Translations under genes and position numbers: made by a program
In this document: piece by piece, positions 6,722-14,434 of the stretch
Layout: the number at the start of each line of letters is the position of its first letter
Numbering within the stretch: position 1 is the first letter of the stretch
Notes under the pieces: generated by a model
What the model saw: only the letters and a program-made list of their open reading frames with translations
The model's database searches: none
Told to the model about the DNA's origin: nothing
Assembly (NCBI GenBank): GCA_045617525.1
Contig: JAZLIT010000120.1
Span: forward strand, 1-27,282
Direction: 5' to 3'
Length of the DNA stretch: 27,282 bases
DNA from: JAZLIT01 sp045617525
Lineage (GTDB): Bacteria; Bacillota; Bacilli; Bacillales_A; Planococcaceae

Positions 6722-7651
6722 TTCGAGCATGGTTTTTATTTCATCTTTCGTCAACAGTTGACCCGTACTGTTTTCTGAAAGAGGAGGTAAGGAAGATTCG
6801 GAAGGGGTAATGAGTATCAGTTCTTCATCTAGTATGAATGCCGAGGATTTCTCGCCTTCAGCAATTAGGACTTCCTCTAGTTTTTCCCCTGGGCGTATAC
6901 CCGTTTCAATAATTTTCACATCTTCCTTCATGGAATGCTCGATTAATACTTCAGCTAAATCAATAATGCGAAAAGCATCCATATTCATTACATAGATTTC
7001 GCCACTTTTCGAAATTTGAGTAGCTTTTAGCAGAAGCGTAATTGCTTCCTCAAGCGAAATAAAATAACGTACCATCCGCTTATCTGTAATTTTCACATCT
7101 TCTAAATCTTCAATTTGCTTTTGGAATATTGGGAGGACACTTCCACTACTGCCTAAAACATTACCACCTCTAACGCACACAAATTCCGTTGTTGAGGTTT
7201 GCTTGCTGGCATGGGAAATTAATTTCTCTCCTAGAGCTTTGGTCATTCCGTACGTATTGGCTGGATCCGCCGCTTTATCTGTTGATACGTAAATGACTTT
7301 TTTTACGCCATTCTCAATCGCTGCATTGATGACATTTTGTGTACCCATGATATTCGTTTTAATTGATTCTACCGGATTCTCTTCGCAAACAGGGACATGT
7401 TTTAGTGCTGCTAAGTGAAATATATAATCAACATTCATCGTTGCAGTCAATAGCGCTTCTTTATCCCGGATATCGCCGATAAAATAAAGTAGTCGTTCAT
7501 CGCTCAAATGTCTTCTCGACTCTACTTGACTCTTTTCATTTCTAGAATAGATAATCACTTTTTTTGGGTGGAATGTGAGTAGTCGCCTAATTAACTCGCC
7601 CCCCCAAGATCCGGTCCCTCCTGTCACTAATATCGTTGCATCCTTGTACAT
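6704..7651 (-). CDS. CapD/PseB-type UDP-sugar 4,6-dehydratase (extended SDR)
   Basis: A 315-aa nucleotide-sugar dehydratase/epimerase. The NAD(P)-binding loop is VTGGTGSWG (about residues 9-17), with W where most relatives have F. FHLAALKHVPVCEENPVESIKTNIMGT fits the family's HxAAxKHVP signature. The catalytic triad region is YVSTDKAADPANTYGMTK, matching the D-K...Y arrangement of PseB-like UDP-GlcNAc 4,6-dehydratases. RPGEKLEEVLI near residue 250 is the family's C-terminal landmark. Expected reaction: conversion of UDP-GlcNAc to a 4-keto-6-deoxy sugar, the first step to a deoxyamino sugar. It is 42 nt downstream of the DUF1796 gene with AGGAGG before the ATG. The chain is compact but not obviously truncated. 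Confidence 0.85.
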   Translation of the reverse strand: MYKDATILVTGGTGSWGGELIRRLLTFHPKKVIIYSRNEKSQVESRRHLSDERLLYFIGDIRDKEALLTATMNVDYIFHLAALKHVPVCEENPVESIKTNIMGTQNVINAAIENGVKKVIYVSTDKAADPANTYGMTKALGEKLISHASKQTSTTEFVCVRGGNVLGSSGSVLPIFQKQIEDLEDVKITDKRMVRYFISLEEAITLLLKATQISKSGEIYVMNMDAFRIIDLAEVLIEHSMKEDVKIIETGIRPGEKLEEVLIAEGEKSSAFILDEELILITPSESSLPPLSENSTGQLLTKDEIKTMLEKANLI

Positions 7652-7693
7652 TTTAAGTTCCTCCTAGATGACAATAACTCGTATTCATGATGA

Positions 7694-8299
7694 TTATTTC
7701 AGGGTAATGCCTTGAAGTAGTTGTTCCCAAAGCTGATGGTTGCCCTCCCAAGGATCGTCTTTAGGGAAGGAAACTGCATATACATGTTTAAGTGGCCAAT
7801 TTTTCTCGACAATTCCAGTCACTTCTTCATGATTAATTACTAAAATACTAAAATCATTTTTGACTAAATCTCGCAAAATAGTTTGTAGTTCGAGAACATC
7901 TTCAAAACTGCCTTCAGTTCTGACGAAGAGTATACGTTTAGAAGTCGCCATTTGATGTAGGCAGCGTTTTATCCTTCGATCATATTTTTCTATGACCTCA
8001 AAGTAAGAACCTAAATGAGTTAATGAGTTTTTACCTACTTCGAAGTCATGATTAGACACAAAGTAATAATAATCATCTGAAACACAAATCATATCTTTTT
8101 CGGCTGGCCCTACAATCCTCAAATTTTCATATTTCATCAAATCTTTAAATCGATTACGTAACAATAGATTTACTTTTGACAAGTGAGGCGTAGCAACCCA
8201 GTCAAAAACACCAGAATACGTTCGAAGATTATGCTTTTTGAGTTGAATGGAAGTTAAGCATAAATCTCCTAAGCTAATTATTGCATCATAGTTTCCCAT
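7694..8299 (-). CDS. DUF1796 family putative cysteine-peptidase-like protein
   Basis: A 201-aa protein. The N-terminal YDAIISLGDLCLTSIQLKKHNLR with SGVFDWVATP is the signature of DUF1796 (papain-like fold by annotation): an S-L-G-x-x-C block, then x-x-F-D-W. Later KRILFVRTEGS and FSILVINHEEV are also typical. Cysteine 14 of LGDLC is the predicted nucleophile in family annotation; activity is unproven. These proteins are frequently encoded in surface-glycan clusters, as here. The start is uncertain: ATG 8299 has no good ribosome site, whereas an in-frame CTG seven codons upstream is preceded by GGGGGTG. It is probably co-transcribed with the downstream dehydratase. Confidence 0.7.
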   Translation of the reverse strand: MGNYDAIISLGDLCLTSIQLKKHNLRTYSGVFDWVATPHLSKVNLLLRNRFKDLMKYENLRIVGPAEKDMICVSDDYYYFVSNHDFEVGKNSLTHLGSYFEVIEKYDRRIKRCLHQMATSKRILFVRTEGSFEDVLELQTILRDLVKNDFSILVINHEEVTGIVEKNWPLKHVYAVSFPKDDPWEGNHQLWEQLLQGITLK

Positions 8300-8441
8300 A
8301 ATTTCGTGTCTATTCAGTCTTACACCCCCAAATTTTTATTTCGAATTCGCTAAAAAAACAGAACTCGTTACGCTCATTTAATGCCGATTTCTACTAGAGA
8401 AAAGGGCAGGAATACAGTTTGTCAAAAAAAACAACAAAAAA

Positions 8442-8479
8442 GTCCCGTTGTTAGTCCTAGATTGGACAACTAACGGGAC
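8442..8479 (-). terminator. terminator of the minus-strand DUF4183 gene
   Basis: GTCCCGTT and AACGGGAC arms, with an internal GTCC/GGAC stem and a 6-nt loop, form a long hairpin. On the minus strand it is followed by TTTTTTG. It lies 60 nt past the DUF4183 stop. The rest of 8300-8538 shows only AT-rich leader sequence for the DUF1796 gene. Confidence 0.8.
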
Positions 8480-8538
8480 ATTTTATATAAAAAAGCAGAA
8501 ATCTAGTTAATTGTGCAACTGATTATACTTTTCTTACA

Positions 8539-8919
8539 TTAGTCGACTTTCTTATCCCAAAATTGAGGATAAAAATTCACGATTTCAAACACAATAGGGC
8601 TCCCAACCTGTATTTCAGACTCTTCTGGAACGGAAATGATTAAAGAACCGATTCCTTGTTCACCTGCAGTATAAGAAAAATTATCATCCATCTGTAATAC
8701 ACCGTTAATAAATACGTGGAAATAATTATTATTTATATTTAGTAGCGGTAATTCATCTACAGTTTCTCCAGCATCATTAAAAAAATCATTTACACCAATT
8801 TTATAAGTAGTTACCCCTTGAATAGTTTCTGGTACCTCATGGAAAAAGCGTAAAACGGATGGTGAGGTAGTAATATTTTGGGGCGTATTCATCGCAAGTT
8901 TAATAATTTTTAATGGCAA
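8539..8919 (-). CDS. DUF4183 domain protein, probable spore-surface protein
   Basis: A 126-aa protein with no signal peptide. TYKIGVNDFFNDAGETVDELPLL is followed by NYFHVFINGVLQMDDNFSYTAGEQGIGSLIIS, the F-I-N-G-V-L-Q core that defines DUF4183. A short hydrophobic end follows (GSPIVFEIVNFYPQ). It starts at TTG 8919 with AGGAGGG 6-7 nt upstream. The domain is common in spore-formers and is often encoded beside exosporium or crust proteins and their glycosyltransferases. A role as a small structural spore-surface protein is inferred. A second family member is divergently placed at 9087. Confidence 0.75.
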   Translation of the reverse strand: MPLKIIKLAMNTPQNITTSPSVLRFFHEVPETIQGVTTYKIGVNDFFNDAGETVDELPLLNINNNYFHVFINGVLQMDDNFSYTAGEQGIGSLIISVPEESEIQVGSPIVFEIVNFYPQFWDKKVD

Positions 8920-9014
8920 AAAAATCCCTCCTAGTTTTATTCCTAATCATCATATGTTTAGAGGAATGATGGAACCGTGACACTAAGGAAAAAATAAAGG
9001 TTTATGCCTAATTA

Positions 9015-9042
9015 ACCATTTTGGGCAGTTCATCATATTTTA
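9015..9042 (+). promoter_or_regulatory. sigma-K-like promoter for the plus-strand glycan operon
   Basis: CATATTTTA (9034-9042) matches the sigma-K -10 consensus CATAnnnTA, and AC at 9015-9016 lies 17 nt upstream. It is about 45 nt before the TTG start of the plus-strand DUF4183 gene and implies late mother-cell transcription. Confidence 0.45.
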
Positions 9043-9086
9043 ATAAGAAAATACTGTAATTAAAATAAAATTTTAGGAGGATTAAT

Positions 9087-9437
9087 TTGGGAAGTAAGCG
9101 TAACATGAAAAGTTCACATACAGAGCCTCTTATACTCCCTTTTCCGTTTCTCCCAACACCAACTCATCATGAAAAGGTGCCAAAAAAAGTATCTATTACT
9201 GAATTTTACGCCGTATCTGATGGGAAGAAAAAAGTTTATACGGTTTTAGATAGCATTCAACATAATGGAGAACAAGCCATTAAAAATCCCAACGAAGTAT
9301 CATTAATGAACCTTTTCATTAATGGTGTCCTCCAACCGAAAGAAAATTATGAAGTTAACAATGGAGAAATCATCTTAAAAACAATTGATGTTCCCGCTAA
9401 AGATTCCCCAGTAATTTTACAAATGATTACACTTTAA
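9087..9437 (+). CDS. DUF4183 domain protein, probable spore-surface protein
   Basis: A 116-aa protein. A basic, proline-rich N-terminus (HTEPLILPFPFLPTPTHHEK, residues 11-30) precedes the DUF4183 domain: ITEFYAVSDGKKKVYTVLD, then LMNLFINGVLQPKENYEVNNGEIILKT. The F-I-N-G-V-L-Q-x-x-x-x-Y core is shared with the divergent neighbour at 8539. The start is TTG 9087 with AGGAGG 6 nt upstream. It leads the plus-strand glycan gene set and carries a sigma-K-like promoter, so it is plausibly a surface acceptor or scaffold for the sugars made by the neighbours. That link is inferred. Confidence 0.75.
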   Translation: MGSKRNMKSSHTEPLILPFPFLPTPTHHEKVPKKVSITEFYAVSDGKKKVYTVLDSIQHNGEQAIKNPNEVSLMNLFINGVLQPKENYEVNNGEIILKTIDVPAKDSPVILQMITL

Positions 9438-9525
9438 TGATTAAAAGCTAATAGTCAATTGTCCAGATAAAATACAGAGCGTTTCATATTCTTATAGTAT
9501 GTAAAAAGAATAAGGGAGAAATGCT

Positions 9526-10761
9526 ATGAAAATTTTACTAGCTACTTATTGGAATATACCGCACCTTGGAGGGGTGTGGAACTATATGCAACAATTAAAG
9601 AAAAGCTTAGAGGGACATGGACATGAAGTAGATCTACTGGGCTTCGGGGAAGAAAATACGATTGTTCATATTATAAATAAAGGGAAAAGTGTAGATAAAA
9701 ATAAAATTGTCGACCTTCTACAAGCTAAGATGCCCCCTGAACTCTATCCAACTCTTTATCTCAATAAACTGGTCGAATACACTGAATTTCAACGCTACTT
9801 TTTTGAACTGGCGGCGGTTTACTTAGGACTTGAAGAATATGACCTTATTCACACACAAGATGTCATTTCAACAGCATCTATTAATCGTGTACGCTCTCAG
9901 AATACGCCTCTTGTAGCAACGCTTCATGGTTCGGTGGCACATGAAATCAGTCATCAATTACAATCAATACACAAATCAACTACTTCTTATATGGCAAAGC
10001 AATATTACGATGAATTAGAACAACTTGGCGCAAGCTCTTCGGATTTAAGTATTGTGGCCAATCATTGGTTAGAAACAATTCTTGTTGAAGAATTTAACGT
10101 CCCGCAAAATCAACTCCGCGTACTTCATTATGGATTTGATACAGAAGAACTTATTAAACAAAAAGGTCGTCCAACGTTAATGGAACGTCCAAAAGATAAG
10201 AAAGTCATTCTCTTTGCTGGTAGACTAGTGGAATTAAAAGGGGTTCACTATCTTATTCAAGCTTTGGCAAAATTGAAAGCGGTACGCCAAGATTGGGTTT
10301 GTTGGATAGTTGGCGACGGAGAAATGAAAACAGAACTTAAATTATTAACAAAGTCATTAAAATTAGATGAGTATGTTTATTTTTTAGGTAGTCGTGATGA
10401 TGTACCTGCCATTCTTACTAAAGCCCATATTTATGTCCACCCATCAGTGATTGAAAATCAACCATTATCATTGATTGAAGCCCAATTGTCAGGATTACCT
10501 TCCATTGTGAGTAATGTTGGAGGGTTACCTGAAATGGTGGAACATAATGTTACGGGTTTATTAGTGGAGCCAGAAGACGTTTATGGACTATTTTCCGGTT
10601 TAAATAGACTATTATCAGATAGCGTATTATCAAAAAACTTAGGAGATAATGCAAAAAAATGGGGAATGACACACTGGTCCTTAGAAGTGGGTGTTAGAAA
10701 GTTACTTGAACTTTATGAAGAGACTATCTCTATGAAGAAAGTAGGTAATAGCCATGAATAA
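9526..10761 (+). CDS. GT4-family glycosyltransferase
   Basis: A 411-aa GT-B fold enzyme. The N-terminal acceptor domain opens with LLATYWNIPHLGGVWNYMQQL, with the usual glycine loop. The C-terminal donor domain starts near VILFAGRLVELKGVHYLI (about residue 228) and includes WIVGDGEMKTEL, YFLGSRDDVPAIL and the E-x7-E motif in ENQPLSLIEAQLSGLPSIV (about residues 310-328). It transfers a sugar from a nucleotide donor with retention; donor and acceptor are not determinable. Its last codons overlap the next gene by 8 nt. Expected job: assembly of a surface glycan from sugars made by the SDR enzymes encoded around it. Confidence 0.9.
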   Translation: MKILLATYWNIPHLGGVWNYMQQLKKSLEGHGHEVDLLGFGEENTIVHIINKGKSVDKNKIVDLLQAKMPPELYPTLYLNKLVEYTEFQRYFFELAAVYLGLEEYDLIHTQDVISTASINRVRSQNTPLVATLHGSVAHEISHQLQSIHKSTTSYMAKQYYDELEQLGASSSDLSIVANHWLETILVEEFNVPQNQLRVLHYGFDTEELIKQKGRPTLMERPKDKKVILFAGRLVELKGVHYLIQALAKLKAVRQDWVCWIVGDGEMKTELKLLTKSLKLDEYVYFLGSRDDVPAILTKAHIYVHPSVIENQPLSLIEAQLSGLPSIVSNVGGLPEMVEHNVTGLLVEPEDVYGLFSGLNRLLSDSVLSKNLGDNAKKWGMTHWSLEVGVRKLLELYEETISMKKVGNSHE

Positions 10762-11284
10762 AATCTTTTTAATAATAAAGGGATGGATAATTTCACAAAT
10801 TACAAGATTTAAAAATTGGTGTGTTTCCTTATTTACCAAGGAAGTGCCAAATACTAAAAATGGGTTAATAACTACAGATGATGATTCAACACAAATGAAT
10901 GAGTTTATCACTACAGATGATTCAACACAAATAGACTGGTTTCTACCGGAAGATGAATTTGAAAAAAGTCTCCTCCAGGTAAATAAAGAGATGGACATCA
11001 ATACAGTTTTAATGGAAGATAGTGAATTTGATTTTACAGATACTTCCCAAGAAAATTCAGAACTGCAACCTATAGACATACCATTGCAACAACCAGAGTA
11101 TCTACTATATGACGGAAAATACGATACCCTCTTTACTACAATAGAGATACCTGTCCCGATGTCTGTCGTTCACGAAGAAATATGGGATATTCTCCAAGAA
11201 AAAATGCCAGCCCATTACACAATACCTTCCCCTACATCAAAAAACCTTTATACAACAAATCAAGAAATATTTAAAGGAGCATGA
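10754..11284 (+). CDS. unrecognised 176-aa protein inside the glycan operon
   Basis: I do not recognise this family. Residues 1-30 are hydrophobic/basic and amphipathic (IFLIIKGWIISQITRFKNW). They are followed by an acidic low-complexity part containing an internal duplication, ITTDD(D)STQ, twice. The C-terminal third is more ordered (EYLLYDGKYDTLFTTIEIPV, then HEEIWDILQEKMPAHYTIP). It overlaps both neighbours (8 nt with the glycosyltransferase; its stop is 2 nt before the epimerase ATG), so it is co-translated with sugar enzymes. Possibilities are a membrane-associated adaptor or a spore-surface acceptor; neither has direct support. Confidence 0.65.
   Translation: MNKIFLIIKGWIISQITRFKNWCVSLFTKEVPNTKNGLITTDDDSTQMNEFITTDDSTQIDWFLPEDEFEKSLLQVNKEMDINTVLMEDSEFDFTDTSQENSELQPIDIPLQQPEYLLYDGKYDTLFTTIEIPVPMSVVHEEIWDILQEKMPAHYTIPSPTSKNLYTTNQEIFKGA
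10871..10932 (+). repeat. short in-frame tandem duplication
   Basis: ACTACAGATGAT-GAT-TCAACACAAAT (10871-10896) recurs as the same sequence lacking one GAT codon at 10910-10932. The duplication is in frame and nearly identical at DNA level, implying recent expansion of the acidic region. Confidence 0.7.
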
Positions 11285-11286
11285 AC

Positions 11287-12195
11287 ATGAAGGCAATTGT
11301 GACTGGAGGAGCTGGATTCATTGGTTCTCATTTAGTGGATGCTTTAATAGGAAAAGGAATCGAAGTATTTGTGATTGATAATTTAAGCTCTGGTAAATTA
11401 GCTAATTTACACCCAAAAGCAAAATGGTATTCGCTTGATATCAACAGTCCCGAAGTGAGGGATACGATAAAATCAATCAAACCGGATGCGTTATTCCATC
11501 TAGCAGCACAGGCAGATGTAGGTAAATCTATAGAAAATCCTGAAGAAGATGAACGGATTAATATTAACGGTACCATTAATCTCCTACAAGGTTGTGTGGA
11601 TGCTTCTGTTAGGAAATTTATTTTTTCTTCTACTTCCGCCGTCTATGGAAATATCGAGCGTGAGGTTATTACAGAACAAGATCTTACGAATCCTACTTCT
11701 TTTTATGGCCTTTCAAAATTAACAGCAGAATCGTATATTAAACTATTTTCCACCCTCTATAATTTACCCTATACGATTTTACGATATGCCAACGTGTATG
11801 GCCCCCGTCAATTACCAAAAGGGGATGGCGGTGTTATCTCAGTGTTTCTTGAACGCTTAAAAAGAAGGGAACCTATCTATATTCATGGAGACGGAGAGCA
11901 AACACGAGACTTTATTTTTGTGAAAGATGTTGTCTCAGCGAACTTAGCATCATTTGAGCATACCGTCAATCAAACCCTTCATATTAGTACAGGTAAGCGT
12001 ATTTCTATAAACGACTTACTCCAACATATCGCTGATATCCATAATCAACCCATTATAAAGACATTTACGACTGCACGAATAGGCGATATTCAGCATAGCT
12101 GTTTATCAAACGAACGGGCCAAAGAATATTTGCACTGGCAACCGACCTTCTCATTATCGGAGGGATTAAAAATTGCCTATGAAAGAAGTAACTAA
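11287..12195 (+). CDS. NAD-dependent sugar epimerase (UDP-glucose 4-epimerase-like)
   Basis: About 302 aa. The NAD-binding loop TGGAGFIGSHLVDAL lies at the very N-terminus, the DNLSSG turn near residue 35 and DALFHLAAQADVGKS near residue 72. The catalytic serine region is FSSTSAVYG and the catalytic YxxxK is YGLSK. LRYANVYGPRQ and GDGEQTRDFIFVKDV complete the GalE/WbpP-type profile. Expected reaction: C4 epimerisation (or related change) of a UDP-sugar. ATG 11287 is preferred over 11281 because AAAGGAG lies 7 nt before it and only 1 nt before the other. The next gene begins inside its 3' end, so the enzymes are tightly coupled. Confidence 0.88.
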   Translation: MKAIVTGGAGFIGSHLVDALIGKGIEVFVIDNLSSGKLANLHPKAKWYSLDINSPEVRDTIKSIKPDALFHLAAQADVGKSIENPEEDERININGTINLLQGCVDASVRKFIFSSTSAVYGNIEREVITEQDLTNPTSFYGLSKLTAESYIKLFSTLYNLPYTILRYANVYGPRQLPKGDGGVISVFLERLKRREPIYIHGDGEQTRDFIFVKDVVSANLASFEHTVNQTLHISTGKRISINDLLQHIADIHNQPIIKTFTTARIGDIQHSCLSNERAKEYLHWQPTFSLSEGLKIAYERSN

Positions 12196-13105
12196 CCCTA
12201 AAGAAGAAAATTCCCCGCAAAGTATTCTTATTACAGGGGCGAACGGCTTTACAGGGCAACATGCCTGTACTTATTTTGCCACTGCTGGCTATACGGTATA
12301 TGCAGTTGTACGAAAGCCTACAACATTTTCTCATGACAATATCCAAATGGTACTTTGCGATCTATCAGATTTGGAATCCATTAAAAGGGTCATCCAAACG
12401 ACTCAACCAAATAATGTCCTCCATCTGGCGGGGCAAAATGCAGTTCAACTATCTTGGGAAAATCCCATCGATACCTTGGAGGCAAACGTCATGTATACAG
12501 CCTACCTTCTTGATGCGATACGTACCCAAACGAACAAGTGCCGTACGATAATTGCTGGTTCTATACTTCAATCAAATCCTACTGATCCTTCATCCTTTTT
12601 GCACCCTTATAGCTTAAGTAAAACGATGCAAACTTTATACGCTGAAGTGTATGCTGCGTTATTTGAACTCGATGTCATTATTGCAAAACCATCAAACTTA
12701 ATTGGACCGGGTCATTCAACAGGTGTCTGTTCCATCCTTGCAAATAAAGTAGCAAAAATGGAACGAGGAAAAGAAGAGAAATTAATTGCTGTTTATAACT
12801 TACTAGTAGAACGTGATTTTCTTGATGTACGCGATGCTGTGAAAGCTTATGAAACGCTCCTTTTGAAGGGGAAATCAAAGAAAATATATGAAATCAACTC
12901 TGGAAAGACGAGAAGTCTATATGATGTGATTCATTTATTCAAACAACTCGCAACGGTGGATTTTGAGGTGAAAGCTAAAATAGAACAACGAGAAAAGCTG
13001 ATAGAAATCAATTCACTTCCGCTGAAAAAAATTGGCTGGGAGCCTAAGATTTCATTTGAACAGTCATTAGCCGATATTCTTGAATACCAACGAAATAGTA
13101 TTTAA
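12173..13105 (+). CDS. NAD(P)-dependent sugar-nucleotide SDR (GDP-mannose dehydratase/RMD-like)
   Basis: About 310 aa. Glycine loop ITGANGFTGQHACTYF (about residues 19-34); NNVLHLAGQNAVQLSWENP near residue 80; catalytic YxxxK in HPYSLSKTMQTLYAE; then AKPSNLIGPGHSTG and ERDFLDVRDAVKAY. These last blocks resemble GDP-mannose 4,6-dehydratase and RMD-type reductases more than GalE. A general assignment as a nucleotide-sugar dehydratase/reductase is secure; the exact sugar is not. GGAGGG is 8 nt before TTG 12173 and 14 nt before ATG 12179, so TTG has the better spacing. It overlaps the previous gene by 23 nt and closes the operon. Confidence 0.8.
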   Translation: MPMKEVTNPKEENSPQSILITGANGFTGQHACTYFATAGYTVYAVVRKPTTFSHDNIQMVLCDLSDLESIKRVIQTTQPNNVLHLAGQNAVQLSWENPIDTLEANVMYTAYLLDAIRTQTNKCRTIIAGSILQSNPTDPSSFLHPYSLSKTMQTLYAEVYAALFELDVIIAKPSNLIGPGHSTGVCSILANKVAKMERGKEEKLIAVYNLLVERDFLDVRDAVKAYETLLLKGKSKKIYEINSGKTRSLYDVIHLFKQLATVDFEVKAKIEQREKLIEINSLPLKKIGWEPKISFEQSLADILEYQRNSI

Positions 13106-13108
13106 GAC

Positions 13109-13142
13109 AAAAGGCATCGATTTTATGCTCTCGATGCCTTTT
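13109..13142. terminator. shared terminator of convergent glycan operon and MFS gene
   Basis: AAAAGGCATCGA (13109-13120) pairs perfectly with TCGATGCCTTTT (13131-13142) around a 10-nt loop. A/T runs at both ends allow termination in both directions, and it fills the 40-nt gap between convergent genes. Confidence 0.9.
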
Positions 13143-13145
13143 ATT

Positions 13146-14336
13146 TTATTCTACCTCACTAAATTTTGCGCGTTTTAAAATAAAGAAATTGCTAAGCATT
13201 GCGACTGCAGCGAGTAAAAAGATCCATGGAATAGGCAATGTTTCAGCCCAAATGCCGCCAATTAATAATCCAACTGGCAATGCAAGCTTCATAAGCATGG
13301 AGGATGTACCGGCAACCCGTCCGAGTAAATGGTTGGGCGTAGATTCTTGGCGGATCGCCAGGAAAATAATATTTGACATGGTTACTAAACACGTGCGGAA
13401 AGCCAATAATATGCCAAGTAGTATCCAGCTGTGTGCAAAATAAAATAGCACTAAAACGGCCACATCAATCAGTGGAAACGCTGCGTAAATTTGCCCTCGG
13501 CGGAATTTTTTACGGAGTGGACTTATTAATTTTGCCCCTAGAATGCCTCCTACTGCTGAAATCGTATACATAAAGCCCAGCTGTTCTTTTGAGTTACCAA
13601 GCACATCAAGCACGTAAAATGCTAAAACCCCAATGCATAGGCTCGTTCCGAAATTGGTAACTAATATCGTGATCGTTGGAGCGAAAACCTGCTTGTTCCC
13701 AATTAATTCACGTACACCCTCCTTCATATCCGCTATGATCGACTGTTTTACAGGGTGGTCAGGTGTAGCGGTCCGTTCGATTCGGTGTGAAAGCCCCCAG
13801 CAAAGCCCCATGCAGATTACATAAATAGCTAAAAAATGATCATACGACAACCACACTAATAACGCCCCGATTAATGAAGGGCCAACAATAGCGCTTAGTG
13901 TATAGATGAGTGAAAACTTTGACTGAATTTCCGTCATAGATGATTTATCAAATAATTGAGGTGTGATTGCGTTGGATGCATTCCCTACTGTATAGCTAAC
14001 TGTCGATAATAAAAAGCCAAGTATGTACAATTGCCATAGCGCAGGTTCATTGGCTGTAATCGAAAACCACAGTAAAATGGCCAATATAAATTTAATCAAA
14101 CCACCATATGTAAGCATTAAGTTCCGATTGAAGCGGTCTACAATTACACCTGCTAGCATACCTAATAGTACGTTTGGCAAAAATTCCATTACGCGCATCG
14201 TACTCATTGCAAGTGCAGATTTTGTCAGATCGTACAACATAAGCGGAATAATGAACGTGAAAATTGTTGAGCTAATAGCAGATAATACGGTAATACTGAA
14301 TAAGTTCTGGAAATTTTTGTTCGCATATAAATTCAT
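13146..14336 (-). CDS. MFS transporter (MFS_3/EntS-like exporter)
   Basis: A 396-aa integral membrane protein with about 12 hydrophobic segments. The loop 2-3 signature is GMLAGVIVDRFNRNLMLTYGGL (about residues 58-79), the G-x-x-x-D-R-x-x-R motif A of the major facilitator superfamily. The overall pattern fits the MFS_3 group (EntS and macrolide-efflux-like proteins). Substrate unknown. It is transcribed divergently from an SgrR-type regulator with a 98-nt shared promoter region, and that pairing suggests the regulator controls it. ATG 14336 has AAGGAG upstream. Confidence 0.88.
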   Translation of the reverse strand: MNLYANKNFQNLFSITVLSAISSTIFTFIIPLMLYDLTKSALAMSTMRVMEFLPNVLLGMLAGVIVDRFNRNLMLTYGGLIKFILAILLWFSITANEPALWQLYILGFLLSTVSYTVGNASNAITPQLFDKSSMTEIQSKFSLIYTLSAIVGPSLIGALLVWLSYDHFLAIYVICMGLCWGLSHRIERTATPDHPVKQSIIADMKEGVRELIGNKQVFAPTITILVTNFGTSLCIGVLAFYVLDVLGNSKEQLGFMYTISAVGGILGAKLISPLRKKFRRGQIYAAFPLIDVAVLVLFYFAHSWILLGILLAFRTCLVTMSNIIFLAIRQESTPNHLLGRVAGTSSMLMKLALPVGLLIGGIWAETLPIPWIFLLAAVAMLSNFFILKRAKFSEVE

Positions 14337-14434
14337 TTAATTCAACTCCTTGCTATAAAGCGTATAATAATAAAACAAGCACAAAAAGTGAGAAAATTAA
14401 AAATTTACTTCACCTTTTAGAAAGGCGGCAGACT

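Noticed and set aside
6529..6810. A 93-codon plus-strand frame with N-P-P periodicity
   Set aside because: It only translates the 21-bp repeat and then runs antisense through the end of the dehydratase gene; no ribosome site is present.
8281..8299. Sigma-K promoter for the DUF1796/dehydratase genes
   Set aside because: No CATAnnnTA with an upstream AC was found in the minus-strand leader, so sporulation control of that arm is not claimed from sequence.
10702..11079. A 125-codon minus-strand frame opposite the 176-aa gene
   Set aside because: The plus-strand frame has operon overlaps and sensible composition, while this frame has serine/isoleucine-rich antisense character and no ribosome site.
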